64,000 bases of DNA from Cohnella rhizosphaerae (GTDB taxonomy: Bacteria > Bacillota > Bacilli > Paenibacillales > Paenibacillaceae). Under the pieces are notes generated by a model. It did not search any database. It saw only the letters and a list, made by a program, of their open reading frames with translations, and was not told the origin of the DNA. Shown in pieces: positions 1 to 8,537 of the stretch (position 1 is the first letter of the stretch; every line of letters starts with the position of its first letter). The position numbers and the translations under genes were made by a program. The stretch is taken from positions 744,001 through 808,000 of the forward strand of contig NZ_JAPDIA010000008.1 in NCBI RefSeq assembly GCF_029525575.1, read 5' to 3'.

Positions 1-333
1 TGCGATATGCAGCTCTTGAATTTTGCCGGCAGACAGCTTAAAGGTATGCTTCAATAAAAACGGACTGGGGAGATTCGTTTTATCGAAATCGCCGTCAATC
101 GATGCGATGACCGCATACGTACCGTCTTGTTCCGTCGCGTCGGTAACTTCAAATCGAACCCGAGCGCCCAAAATGTCAGATTCGCACCAATGGCGGATCG
201 CTTCGATTCCTCTGAATTCACGGTTATCGTCAAAGACGTATGCATCTTCGTCGAATGCGGCCATCAATGAATCCAGCCGTTCCTCGTTCGAAGCAGAAAA
301 ATAAGCTTTAACGGCGTTTGGCAATTGAATCAT
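1..333 (-). CDS. SnoaL/NTF2-like protein, partial
   Basis: The gene starts at the ATG complementary to 331-333, behind an AAAGGAGG ribosome binding site at about 341-348, and runs off the left edge after 111 codons. The visible protein begins MIQLPNAVKAYF and contains the pattern AAFDEDAYVFDDNREFRGIE, then HWCESDI. This is typical of the SnoaL/nuclear-transport-factor-2 fold: small cone-shaped proteins that bind a hydrophobic ligand or act as polyketide cyclases or isomerases. It lies 39 bp downstream of the SDR oxidoreductase on the same strand, so the two probably form an operon and may modify the same small molecule. The substrate is unknown and the C-terminus is not in the window. Confidence 0.8.
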   Translation of the reverse strand, partial: MIQLPNAVKAYFSASNEERLDSLMAAFDEDAYVFDDNREFRGIEAIRHWCESDILGARVRFEVTDATEQDGTYAVIASIDGDFDKTNLPSPFLLKHTFKLSAGKIQELHIA

Positions 334-372
334 GAAAGAATACCTCCTTTTTTTGGCTATCGAAAATGACCG

Positions 373-1164
373 TTACACCGTAGGTACAGTACCGCCGTCG
401 ATCGTAAATTCGCTCCCCGTAATGGAGGCCGAACGATCGGAAACCAAAAATGCGGCAAGTTCAGCGACTTCCTCGGGAAGTCCGGGACGTCCGATTGGAA
501 TGCCGCCGAGGGAGCTCATCAGTTCCTGCAGCGCCGCTTCGCGGCTGCCGGCGGCCGTGGCGATCCGGTCGATCATTCGATCTGCCGCTTCCGTTTGAAT
601 AAAGCCCGGCGCAATCGTATTAATGCGTATTCCTTTTGGCGAAAATTCCTTGGAGAGGCCTTTGCTGTAATTCGTCAGTGCCGCTTTTGATGCGGCATAC
701 GCTAAAGTCGTTTCGTATAAAGGCATTCTTCTTTGTATCGAGCTTACATGAATGATAACGCCCTTCCCTTGCTCCACCATCATCGGCAGTAAACCTCTGT
801 CTAGTCGGACAGAACCGAGCAGATTCAAGTTTAGCGTTTCCAGCCAATCTTCTTCTGTCAGGGCTAACGCTCCGCCTGGAGGCGTAGAGGCGCCGCCGAC
901 CGTGTTGATGAGAATGTCGATCCCGCCCAGCTTTTCCTTCACGGCCTCGACAAGCAATGCCGTGCCTTCGGGCTTCGTAACGTCGGCTTGAACGAATCGG
1001 ATGCCTGGAACTGCGTCACTCGCCGGGATGGAGCGTGCGGTCGTAAGCACGTCGGCTCCGGCTTCCGCCAATCGTTTGGCGATTGCCGAGCCCATTCCTT
1101 TTGTTCCTCCGGTAATTAAAGCCCGTTTGCCCTGAAACTCATTTTCATACGATGCTTTATCCAT
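373..1164 (-). CDS. SDR-family oxidoreductase
   Basis: A classical short-chain dehydrogenase/reductase of 263 residues, expected to be a cytosolic NAD(P)H-dependent oxidoreductase. The nucleotide-binding TGGTKGMG motif is at residues 18-25. Ser141/142, Tyr156 and Lys160 (in YAASKAAL) form the usual catalytic set, and the C-terminal GSEFTIDGGT segment is typical of the family. The usual NNAG structural motif reads INTVGG here. The gene is divergent from the LysR regulator at 1363 and shares an AT-rich dyad-containing intergenic region with it, so LysR control is likely. The substrate cannot be read from the sequence. There is no frameshift. Confidence 0.93.
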   Translation of the reverse strand: MDKASYENEFQGKRALITGGTKGMGSAIAKRLAEAGADVLTTARSIPASDAVPGIRFVQADVTKPEGTALLVEAVKEKLGGIDILINTVGGASTPPGGALALTEEDWLETLNLNLLGSVRLDRGLLPMMVEQGKGVIIHVSSIQRRMPLYETTLAYAASKAALTNYSKGLSKEFSPKGIRINTIAPGFIQTEAADRMIDRIATAAGSREAALQELMSSLGGIPIGRPGLPEEVAELAAFLVSDRSASITGSEFTIDGGTVPTV

Positions 1165-1240
1165 ATCTTCGTATCCTCCTATTGCTTGAATTAGTTTTCA
1201 TCATCACATGCCTTAGCATACTTCGATCACAATAATAAAT

Positions 1241-1287
1241 CTAATTCATAATAATAATATTATAAATAAACATTATTCATTAATTAG
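1241..1287. promoter_or_regulatory. AT-rich dyad between SDR and LysR genes
   Basis: CTAATTCATAATAAT at 1241-1255 and ATTATTCATTAATTAG at 1272-1287 form an imperfect inverted repeat with a short AT-rich spacer. It lies in the divergent intergenic region, where LysR-type regulators normally bind. A related AATTCATTAA occurs at 2261-2270, upstream of the DUF1330 gene. Calling it an operator is inference from position and symmetry. Confidence 0.4.
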
Positions 1288-1305
1288 CAACATGATTTCT
1301 TGCGC

Positions 1306-1334
1306 TTGCTTCGCGTGAAGACAATCGGTATGAT
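1306..1334 (+). promoter_or_regulatory. Candidate sigma-A promoter of lysR gene
   Basis: TTGCTT at 1306-1311 is followed after 17 bases by TATGAT at 1329-1334. A start near 1341 would leave a leader of about 20 nt before the ATG at 1363. The -35 match is only moderate. Confidence 0.4.
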
Positions 1335-1362
1335 AACTCCAAAAATGATGCGGGAGGATTTT

Positions 1363-2238
1363 ATGGAGCTTACCCAGTTGGAATATTTTTTGACCGTGGC
1401 CCGCATGGAACACTTAACGAAAGCCGCGGAACATTTGTCCGTCACGCAACCCGCGCTCAGTCACTCGATTTCAAAACTGGAAACGGAGCTCGGCGTGCCG
1501 TTATTTGAACGGAAGGGCAGAAAGCTGCATATCAACCGCTACGGCACCATGTTCGCAAAACGCGTGGAAACCATATTAAGGGAGGTAGAGCGAGGAAAAC
1601 AGGAGATCGAACAAAGCGCCGATCCAAACGCCGGCGTCATTTATCTATCGTATTTAAATATATTGGGCGTTGATTTAATTCCGCATCTGATCCGGCAATA
1701 TCAGGAGGCCAATCCTCGAATTACGTTCAATTTGTCGCAAGGGGACAAAGGCACGATCCTCGAACAGACCGAGCGCGGCGATTCGGACGTCATGATTACT
1801 TCCGAAAGGCCCGAGGAGGAGTCGTATACTTGGGTGCCGATCGTCTCGATGCCGTTGTATCTCGTCGTATCGTCCGCGCATCCGTTCGCGGCGCGGAAAT
1901 CCATCCGACTGAAAGAAATAACCGGCGAGCCGTTTGTAGGCTTAAAGCATAATTGTTCTCTCAGAGATTCGCTTTTGGCGCGTGTTCATCATACGAACTT
2001 CACATTAGCATCGACCTACGACGCTGAAGATCTGGCGACGGTGGCAGGTTTTGTATCGGCCGGACTAGGCGTATCCGTGTTGCCGAGAACCGCCGGATTG
2101 GAGTTGGAAGGCTTGCGCTGGATCGGGATCGAGGATGAAGGCTGGGTTTGGGAAGTGGGTTTGCAATATCCAAAGAACAGATTCCTATCCAAAGCTGCGC
2201 AGAAATTCGTCGAATATGTGGAAGACAAGTTCAAATGA
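1363..2238 (+). CDS. LysR-family transcriptional regulator
   Basis: A 291-residue LysR-type regulator. The start at 1363 is chosen over upstream in-frame codons because GGGAGG lies five bases before it and the protein then begins MELTQLEYFLTVARMEH, the canonical LysR N-terminus. The winged helix-turn-helix spans about residues 1-60 (SVTQPALSHSISKLE recognition region). Residues about 90-290 form the two-lobed effector-binding domain (FVGLKHNCSLRD; AGLGVSVLPR). It most likely controls the divergent SDR/SnoaL pair and perhaps the downstream DUF1330 gene. The effector is unknown. There is no frameshift. Confidence 0.95.
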   Translation: MELTQLEYFLTVARMEHLTKAAEHLSVTQPALSHSISKLETELGVPLFERKGRKLHINRYGTMFAKRVETILREVERGKQEIEQSADPNAGVIYLSYLNILGVDLIPHLIRQYQEANPRITFNLSQGDKGTILEQTERGDSDVMITSERPEEESYTWVPIVSMPLYLVVSSAHPFAARKSIRLKEITGEPFVGLKHNCSLRDSLLARVHHTNFTLASTYDAEDLATVAGFVSAGLGVSVLPRTAGLELEGLRWIGIEDEGWVWEVGLQYPKNRFLSKAAQKFVEYVEDKFK

Positions 2239-2375
2239 ACTTTTTGATATGAATGAAATTAATTCATTAAATAAAAATCATGAATTATACAAATGCGAAT
2301 GGCGCGTTTATAGTCAAGGATGGACGTAGCGATTTCGTCAGTTAGCAATCATAACCGCAGAAAGGACGGACTTCC

Positions 2376-2672
2376 ATGTCGGCTTATGTGATTTTGATGA
2401 GAGAAAAAACGACCAATTTGGAAGAATTGAACGTTTACGCTTCCAAGGCGCCGGCCGGCTTGGCCGGTCATCCGTTAAAACCTCTTGCTATGTATGGCAA
2501 GCAGGAAGTGATCGAAGGACCGGAAGTGGAAGGCGTAGCTGTATTGGAATTTCCGAGCATGGAGGAAGCAAGGGCTTGGTATTATAGTCCTGTTTATCAA
2601 GATGCGCTCAAGCATCGTCTGAACGGCGGTGTTTACCGGGGCGTGATCGTCGAAGGCGTGTCGAAAGAATGA
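2376..2672 (+). CDS. DUF1330 family protein
   Basis: A 98-residue protein with the DUF1330 dimeric alpha/beta-barrel signature: an opening MSAYVILMREKT, a central GPEVEGVAVLEFPSMEEARA and the terminal WYYSPVYQDALKHR. The AGAAAGGACGGAC stretch upstream supplies a ribosome binding site. The family is small and cytosolic, with no firmly established biochemical role. It follows lysR by 137 bp of AT-rich DNA containing an ATTCATTAA motif shared with the LysR/SDR divergent region, so it may belong to the same regulon (inference). Confidence 0.85.
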   Translation: MSAYVILMREKTTNLEELNVYASKAPAGLAGHPLKPLAMYGKQEVIEGPEVEGVAVLEFPSMEEARAWYYSPVYQDALKHRLNGGVYRGVIVEGVSKE

Positions 2673-2680
2673 TCGGATTC

Positions 2681-2704
2681 GGAAGACGGAGGACTGCGTC
2701 TTCC
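2681..2704 (+). terminator. Hairpin after DUF1330 gene
   Basis: GGAAGACG at 2681-2688 pairs perfectly with CGTCTTCC at 2697-2704 around an 8-base loop. There is no T-run behind it, so terminator activity is uncertain. Confidence 0.4.
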
Positions 2705-2791
2705 GTTGATCGACGCAAATACGAGTGGAGCCGAGGCTGACCGCGAATAAAGCGCGTCAGCTGTCGGTCATTTTGGATGCAAAAAAAATCA

Positions 2792-2820
2792 TTGCACGAA
2801 AAATAACGCCGTGATACAAT
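2792..2820 (+). promoter_or_regulatory. Sigma-A promoter of MFS gene
   Basis: TTGCAC at 2792-2797 is separated by exactly 17 bases from TACAAT at 2815-2820, a near-consensus sigma-A promoter. It lies about 125 bp upstream of the MFS transporter start, so the mRNA would have a long leader. Confidence 0.65.
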
Positions 2821-2947
2821 CACTAGCGCTACTGGGCAAATCAAAATATAAGGGCTTCCGAATGCTATTTCCACTTTAATTGTACAATGGGAGCTTTGAT
2901 TTGTCAAGCGGCAAGATTCGCGTCTCAGCACGACAATACCCCGCTCA

Positions 2948-4460
2948 ATGAGCAGAAAGCAGGGAACGATGTCAGCTTCTACCCAACAGAGCCCGACCGC
3001 AGGCGAGCAACCCTTCTCGCTGAAGGCGATACTGCCGCCGCTAATGGCGATTATCGTCGGCATGATCATGGTTATCTTGGACAGTACCGTCGTCAATAAT
3101 GCCATTCCGAAGCTCGTCGACTACTTCCAGACCGACCTGAAGACGATCCAATGGACCGTTACCGGGTACACGCTCGCTTTGTCCGCCGTTATCCCCCTTG
3201 CAGGCTGGATGACCGATAAATTCGGTTCCAAGCAAATTTTCATGCTGACGATCGCTCTATTTACCGTCGGTTCGCTGCTGTGCGGCATCGCGCAAACGCC
3301 GGAGCAGCTCATTCTCTTCCGCGTCGTCCAAGGCCTGGGCGGCGGCATGGTGGCCCCGATCGGGATGGCCATGGTGTTCAAGATCGCGCCCCCCGAGCGC
3401 CGCGGCTCGATCATGGGCGTGCTCGGCATACCGATGCTGATGGCGCCGGCGTTCGGTCCGGTGCTGTCGGGCTGGCTGGTCGATTCGGTCAGCTGGCATT
3501 GGATCTTTATCATCAACCTGCCGATCGGCATTATCGCCCTCGTGCTCGCATCCAAATATTTGCCGCGGTCGGACCGGCATGCGGCGCCGCATCTGGACGT
3601 CGTCGGCATGTGCCTGGCGCCGATCGCCTTTTCCATGCTGGCGTTCGGCGTCAGCGAAGGGGGGGACCGGCTGGTCTCAAACGTCTACAATTACGGGTCT
3701 GACCGTCGGCGGCGCCGCGCTCATCGCCTTTATTTTCGTAGAGCTGAAGCAGAAGCAGCCGCTGCTTGAGCTCAAGGTTTTCAAATCGTCCGACTTTACG
3801 CGCAGCATCGTGCTGACGTGGATCGTTCAACTCGCGCTGTTCGGCGCGATGTTGATCGTGCCGTTGTACCTGCAGGGCGTCATGCGCTATTCCGCGCTCG
3901 AGACGGGCTGGATTCTGATGCCGCAGGCGCTGTGCGCTGGGCTTGCCATGCCGATCAGCGGCCGATTGTTCGACAAGATCGGGGCGCGACCGCTCGCCTT
4001 TGCCGGATTGACCGTCATTTCCGTCTCGCTCTTCGTGTTGTCCGGCATCTCGGTCGATACGCCGCTATGGAAGATCATTTTGTGCGTCTGCTTCATCGGT
4101 CTCGGCATGGGCTTTTCGATGATGCCGCTCAATACGCATGTGTTGAATTCCGCGCCGCGCCGTCTTGTAAGCCGCGTCACGCCGCTGACGACGGCCGCCC
4201 AGCAAGTCGTCGTCTCGTTCGCGGTCGCGGGATTGACGGGGTATCTGACGTCGCGGATCGCCGCGCATGCCGCCGGTGCGGGCGCGGACGCGAATCCGCT
4301 CGGCGCCGTCGTCGCGGGTTACGGCGACACCTTTTTCTTGTCCGCCTGCATCGTCGCGGCGGGCGTCGCCCTTACGCTGCTGCTGCGCAAGCCGAAGCAG
4401 CAGACGGAAGGAACGCCGGGCGCAGATAAACCCGACCCTGCCATGATGGCCGGCCATTAA
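2948..4460 (+). CDS. DHA2-type MFS multidrug exporter (frameshifted)
   Basis: An EmrB/QacA-type (DHA2, 14-segment) proton-driven drug exporter of the plasma membrane. The first helix carries the family motif VILDSTVVNNAIPKL. Motif A-like WMTDKFGSKQIF follows, then the antiporter motif C region MGVLGIPMLMAPAFGPVLSG. The frame breaks at the G7 run near 3659-3665; dropping one G joins AFGVSEGG to TGWSQTSTITG and gives one protein of about 503 residues. The start may be 2948 or the ATG at 2969, which has AGGGA before it. The stop overlaps by 4 bp, tail to tail, with the AraC gene on the other strand. The substrate is unknown. Confidence 0.88.
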
Positions 4461-5281
4461 ACGGGCGGCGGGACGCCGTCTGCGCCGCTCCAGGACGCCC
4501 GACGGATGTCGGTCGCGGTGCGTCCCGTCGTCTCTTTGACGAGTCGGGCCAGATGATGCGAAGTTTTAAAGCCGCACCGCGCCGCGATCTCCGAGACGGT
4601 CAGCCCCGTATGGGTGAGCAATTCGACGGCGCGGTTCACGCGATATTGCCACAGAAACTGAATCGGCGACGTTCGTTCGTGCTTGTTGAACAAACGAACG
4701 AGGTGCTCGGGCGAAGCGCCTGCGGCATGCGCGAGCTGCGCGAGCGACAGTTCGCGGGCGTAATTCTCGCGAATCTCGGCGAGCGCCGCATAGACGGCCG
4801 GGTGCTTTTCGCGATTTAGCGGCGACTTCCCGGATTCGCGCGGATACAGATGGAGGGCGGCGAGCCCTAGACTTCTCACGTCGGCGTCCGTCGGAGCGCT
4901 TCGGCGATTCAGACGGACCATGAGATCCACGAGAACGTTCATCTCTTCGGATAACGGCAGGCACTCCGGAAGTTCGCTTAGCTGTTCGACGGCCGTCTCC
5001 GGCAAGTCCTCGAAATGAACGGCGATCCAGCGATGCCAGCTGTCTTCGCTTTTCGAAAAAACGAACGTCTCTTCCAAGCCCGGCTTGAGCAGGACGACAT
5101 GCCCAGGCTTAACGCGTAGCGCCCGGCCCGAGAGCGTGACGGTCATCTCGCCGGTGTAAAGCATAACCAGTTGAACGTCCTGCTGAATGCGCGGACCGAA
5201 CCTGCTGCCGGGCGGATAGACGATCGAGCCGGCGACGGCATGGGTTATCCGGTCGAACGATAAATCGGGCATGGCGAACAT
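4457..5281 (-). CDS. AraC-family regulator with cupin-like sensor
   Basis: A 274-residue AraC-type regulator. The start at 5281 is chosen because GGAGGTGATC sits at 5287-5296, six bases upstream. The N-terminal half is cupin-like (QLVMLYTGEMTVTL, then VKPGHVVLLKPG), as in sugar-sensing members. The C-terminal hundred residues contain two helix-turn-helix motifs (SLAQLAHAAGASPEHLVRLF; TVSEIAARCGFKTSHHLARL). It is divergent from the dioxygenase/isomerase pair starting at 5469, so it probably activates that pair in response to a carbohydrate or similar ligand (inference). Its stop overlaps the convergent MFS gene by 4 bp. Confidence 0.93.
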   Translation of the reverse strand: MFAMPDLSFDRITHAVAGSIVYPPGSRFGPRIQQDVQLVMLYTGEMTVTLSGRALRVKPGHVVLLKPGLEETFVFSKSEDSWHRWIAVHFEDLPETAVEQLSELPECLPLSEEMNVLVDLMVRLNRRSAPTDADVRSLGLAALHLYPRESGKSPLNREKHPAVYAALAEIRENYARELSLAQLAHAAGASPEHLVRLFNKHERTSPIQFLWQYRVNRAVELLTHTGLTVSEIAARCGFKTSHHLARLVKETTGRTATDIRRASWSGADGVPPPV

Positions 5282-5468
5282 CGGTCGATCACCTCCATGC
5301 CCATCATAAAGAGGATTGCCCAGCGAATCAAGAAGAGATACAGCATGAATATCAAAGCCCAATAAAGGATCATTCCTAGATACAAAAATGCTAATCTGGT
5401 GCATGGCGCAGCGATAAGAAAACCTTTACATTTGTACTATTCCAAACGGTAAAGGGAGCGTGTCCGGC

Positions 5469-6461
5469 ATGCCCGTCTACTATACGCCAAAATCCAGAGA
5501 TCACGATCGTCACCAGGTGACCGTCGAAGCGTACAAGCATTATCGTCGCAACGGCTATTTGATCGTTCGCGGCCTTCTGCCAAAGGAAGCCGTCGGAGAG
5601 TTGTTCGATTTGGCCGAGCGAACGCGAATGGAGAAAAAACGGCAAACCGCCATGCAGGAAAACGGCCGGGATCCGTTGAAAGAAGAGTTTGCGCAAGCGA
5701 CGCGCGTGCATATGCTCTCGCGGATCGATGCCGCCGCGGAACGGGGCCTGCTGAACGCGCGCGTGCTGGACGTCGTCGAGGCGCTGATCGGTCCGGACGT
5801 CTATGCGCTGCAATCGATGATGTTCCTCAATCCGCCCGGCAAAGGCGGGCAAGGCTGGCACCAGGACGCCTGCTACATCAAGACGCACCCTGACACGCTG
5901 ATCGGCGCTTGGATCGCGCTCGAGCGGGCGGACGAGGAAAACGGCTGTCTGTGGGTCGTGCCGGGATCGAATCATGAGCCCGTCTATCCGCCGGAAGAGA
6001 TAGGCGGCGGAAACGTGCATGCGGTCGATGCTTTTCAGGATCTGCACCCGGTGCAGAACGTCAGCCATCTGGACGACGAAGTGAACACGTTATCGCGCGT
6101 CGTGTCCCGGTACCCGTCGCCGATACCGGTCGTGCTGGAGCCGGGCGACGTGCTGTTTTTCGACTCCCATTTGTTCCATCGTTCCTATCCGAACCGGTCG
6201 CCCGACCGGTTCCGGCGGTCCTATGTGTGTCATTACTGCAATGCGAGATCGTGGGTGCCCTGGGATCACGACGGGTTCGAAGGAGACTCGGGCAACGCGA
6301 AGCAGATCCTCGCGCGCGGCGCCACGCATCTGCCGCATGCGTCCCCGTCGTTCGGCACGGAGGTTTATTTGGCTGAAAGGCATGAGGAAAGCGCAGGCGT
6401 GCGCATGATGGGGATGCCGAACGGCATGATGATGCCCGTGGCAGAACATCAAGAAGAGTAA
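5469..6461 (+). CDS. Phytanoyl-CoA dioxygenase (PhyH) family protein
   Basis: A 330-residue member of the PhyH family of non-haem Fe(II)/2-oxoglutarate-dependent oxygenases. The double-stranded beta-helix iron ligands are visible as His131 and Asp133 in GWHQDACYI and a distal His in FDSHLFHRSYPNRS (about residue 237), with nearby arginines likely to bind 2-oxoglutarate. The ATG at 5469 is preferred over the GTG at 5460 because AAAGGGAG at 5451-5458 is then correctly spaced. It is co-transcribed with the isomerase-like gene 25 bp downstream and divergent from an AraC regulator. This layout suggests a catabolic pathway for a sugar-like or compatible-solute substrate. The actual substrate is unknown. 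Confidence 0.9.
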   Translation: MPVYYTPKSRDHDRHQVTVEAYKHYRRNGYLIVRGLLPKEAVGELFDLAERTRMEKKRQTAMQENGRDPLKEEFAQATRVHMLSRIDAAAERGLLNARVLDVVEALIGPDVYALQSMMFLNPPGKGGQGWHQDACYIKTHPDTLIGAWIALERADEENGCLWVVPGSNHEPVYPPEEIGGGNVHAVDAFQDLHPVQNVSHLDDEVNTLSRVVSRYPSPIPVVLEPGDVLFFDSHLFHRSYPNRSPDRFRRSYVCHYCNARSWVPWDHDGFEGDSGNAKQILARGATHLPHASPSFGTEVYLAERHEESAGVRMMGMPNGMMMPVAEHQEE

Positions 6462-6486
6462 CTTGAGCAGGGGAGGATGAATCGGA

Positions 6487-7281
6487 ATGCGTATTCAGTA
6501 TTTCAAAGCGTTGTGGGGCATGGAAGGGACGCTGGCCGAACAGGTGGGACGGGCAGCCGAAGCGGGGTACGACGGCATCGAGGCGCCGACCCCGGCGCCC
6601 GGGCAAGCGGAGGCGTTCGCCGCCCTGCTGGAGCGGCACGGGATGGCGTACATCGCGCAAATTTTTACGAGCGAGGATCACGCGGCCAGCTTCGCCGAGC
6701 GAGCGGCGTATGCCGCCTCTTTCAAGCCGGCGCTGATCGTCTCGCACAGCGCGCGGGACTGCATGTCGGAAGCGGAGCAGGATCGTTTCTTTGAAGCGGC
6801 GCTTGAGACAGAGGCGCGTCTTGGCGTCACGGTCGGACACGAGACGCATCGGGTGCGTGCGATGTTCACACCCTGGACGACGGCGAGGCTCCTGCGCAAG
6901 TTTCCGGAGCTGCGCATCACGGCCGACTTCAGCCATTGGATGACCGTATGCGAATCGCATCTCGAAGACCAGGAGGAGAATGTGTCGCTGGCGATCGAAC
7001 GGGCCGTTCATATCCATGGGCGGATCGGCTATCCGGAAGGTCCGCAGGTGCCGCACCCGGCGGCGCCGGAATACCGGTCCGAACTCGAGCTATACCTCGG
7101 CTGGTGGGGGCGAATACTGAACGCGAAGCGTCTAAAAGGAGAGGCGAACGGTACATTTACGGCAGAATTCGGGCCGCCAGGCTATATGCACACGCTGCCG
7201 TTCACGAACGCGCCCGTCGCCGATCTGTGGGAAGTCAACCATTGGATGACCGATTGCGTTCGCGAGCGATTTTCACAATAA
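6487..7281 (+). CDS. Sugar phosphate isomerase/epimerase family protein
   Basis: A 264-residue xylose-isomerase-like TIM-barrel protein. GGGGAGGATG precedes the ATG. The conserved segments are AEAGYDGIEAPTP near the N-terminus, the metal-site strand GVTVGHETHRVRAMF, ITADFSHWMTVCESH, and VHIHGRIGYPEGPQVPHP. These carry the Glu, Asp and His residues that bind a divalent metal in the family. It probably isomerises or epimerises the substrate or product of the upstream PhyH enzyme. The precise reaction is not deducible. There is no frameshift. Confidence 0.88.
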   Translation: MRIQYFKALWGMEGTLAEQVGRAAEAGYDGIEAPTPAPGQAEAFAALLERHGMAYIAQIFTSEDHAASFAERAAYAASFKPALIVSHSARDCMSEAEQDRFFEAALETEARLGVTVGHETHRVRAMFTPWTTARLLRKFPELRITADFSHWMTVCESHLEDQEENVSLAIERAVHIHGRIGYPEGPQVPHPAAPEYRSELELYLGWWGRILNAKRLKGEANGTFTAEFGPPGYMHTLPFTNAPVADLWEVNHWMTDCVRERFSQ

Positions 7282-7287
7282 AAGGAA

Positions 7288-7408
7288 GGGGCTGTCTCGA
7301 AAGGGTCGTAAACCGGCCTGAGAGATCGCCCTTTTTTTTGCTTGCAAAACAAATAGAAACCGTTCCTTGATAAATTGGAGGCGTCGAGCAGGCCTTCGGG
7401 ACAGCCTC
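7288..7408. terminator. Imperfect long inverted repeat, probable bidirectional terminator
   Basis: GGGGCTGTCTCGAAAGG at 7288-7304 is nearly complementary to CCTTCGGGACAGCCTC at 7393-7408. Between them, GATCGCCC is followed by a T8 run. The segment separates two convergent transcription units (isomerase and EamA transporter), so it most likely terminates from both sides. The arms are far apart and imperfect. Confidence 0.4.
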
Positions 7409-7421
7409 TATCGTCGCTCGA

Positions 7422-8347
7422 TCAGGATGCAGGCTCGGCCGGCCGGTCGTACGCCTCGGCTTCCGAGCGCATATACAGCGTAAGGCCCGCGATGACGAAG
7501 GCGCCGCCGACCAGCTGCCAGGCCCCGAGCGCTTCCCCGAACAGGAAGAAGCCCAATACGCTCGCGCCGACCGGCTCGGCCAGCACGCTCATGGAGATCG
7601 TCGCCGGCTTGACGTAGCGAAGCAGCCAATTGAAGATCAGATGGCCGAAAACGGTTGGCACGATCGCAAGACCCGCGAAAACGAGCCATTCGCGCGGCGG
7701 ATACCCGGTCATGTCCGCGCCAATCCCGACATTGTACAAATAGAAGCAAAAGGCCGTAACCGCGAAGACGACCAGGCTGTATAAAAAAAGGATGGCACCC
7801 GTTCGAGAATTCGCTTGGCGAGCAGCATGTTGACCGCGACGGCGGCCGTGCCGAGGAAGGACAGCAGGTCGCCCTTCAGCGCCGCTTCGGACAGGCCCGA
7901 ATCGCCGGCCCCGACGATCGCGATCCCGATGAGGGCGGCGGCGAGGCCGCCGAGCGCTTTTCCCGAGAGACGGTCCTTGAACAGGAAATAGGCGCCGATC
8001 ATGACGAAGACGGGCTCCAGCGACAGGATGAGCGTGGAGCTGGCGATGGACGTATAGCTAAGAGACGCCATCCAGAGCAGGAAGTGCAGGGCAAGAAAAA
8101 AGCCGGCGGCCAGGAGCAGCCACCAGTCGGAGCGCTTGATCGCCCGCAGGGCGCGAAGCTGCTTGCCTCCGGCAAACGGCACCATCAGGGCGAGCGTGAA
8201 CAGCATGCGCCACATGCCTTGCACCGACACCGGCGCGTCCGAATAACGGACGAGAATCGGCGCGAAAGAGATGGCGATCATGCCGACGAGCAGCGGGATG
8301 GCGGGGGCGATTGGCGGCTTTGGAGAGATCGGGTTCAAAGAAGGCAC
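7422..8347 (-). CDS. EamA/DMT-family transporter (frameshifted)
   Basis: A drug/metabolite-transporter protein with two EamA repeats and about ten membrane helices. The N-terminal repeat has IPLLVGMIAISFAPILVRYS and VQGMWRMLFTLALMVPF; the C-terminal repeat ends with SMSVLAEPVGASVLGFFLFG. The frame is lost at the A7 run (plus strand) near 7782-7788; changing its length restores a continuous SLVVFAVTAFCFYLYNVG helix. Unlike most breaks in this window, restoring the frame needs one more base or two fewer, not one fewer. The start is probably GTG at 8347 or TTG at 8338, behind AAAGGA. The substrate is unknown. Confidence 0.85.
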
Positions 8348-8495
8348 GTTCCTTTCGGCAGACAAGCATAAATTAGATGTTGTAATGGCGAACGGCCGGA
8401 TTCGCAACTGGAAGTTTAAGCCGCCGCATCCGCGGCGCAAGGCCGAATGCGGACTGCGGGGCGGTTTGCTATTTTTCGTATAATATCCATAATAA

Positions 8496-8536
8496 AAAGG
8501 ATCGGCTTCATACTATTTTGACGGAAGTGATCCTTT
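8496..8536 (+). promoter_or_regulatory. Hairpin covering the ribosome binding site of the UPF0718 permease
   Basis: AAAGGATC at 8496-8503 pairs perfectly with GATCCTTT at 8529-8536, with further pairing of CTTC and GAAG one base inside. The 3' arm overlaps GGAAGTGAT, the only Shine-Dalgarno-like sequence before the ATG at 8538. Translational control is an inference. Confidence 0.4.
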
Positions 8537-8537
8537 C

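Noticed and set aside
4670..4705. CGTTCG/CGAACG-rich palindromic stretch as a regulatory site
   Set aside because: It lies inside the AraC coding sequence (codons of the helix-turn-helix region) and does not match the LexA spacing.
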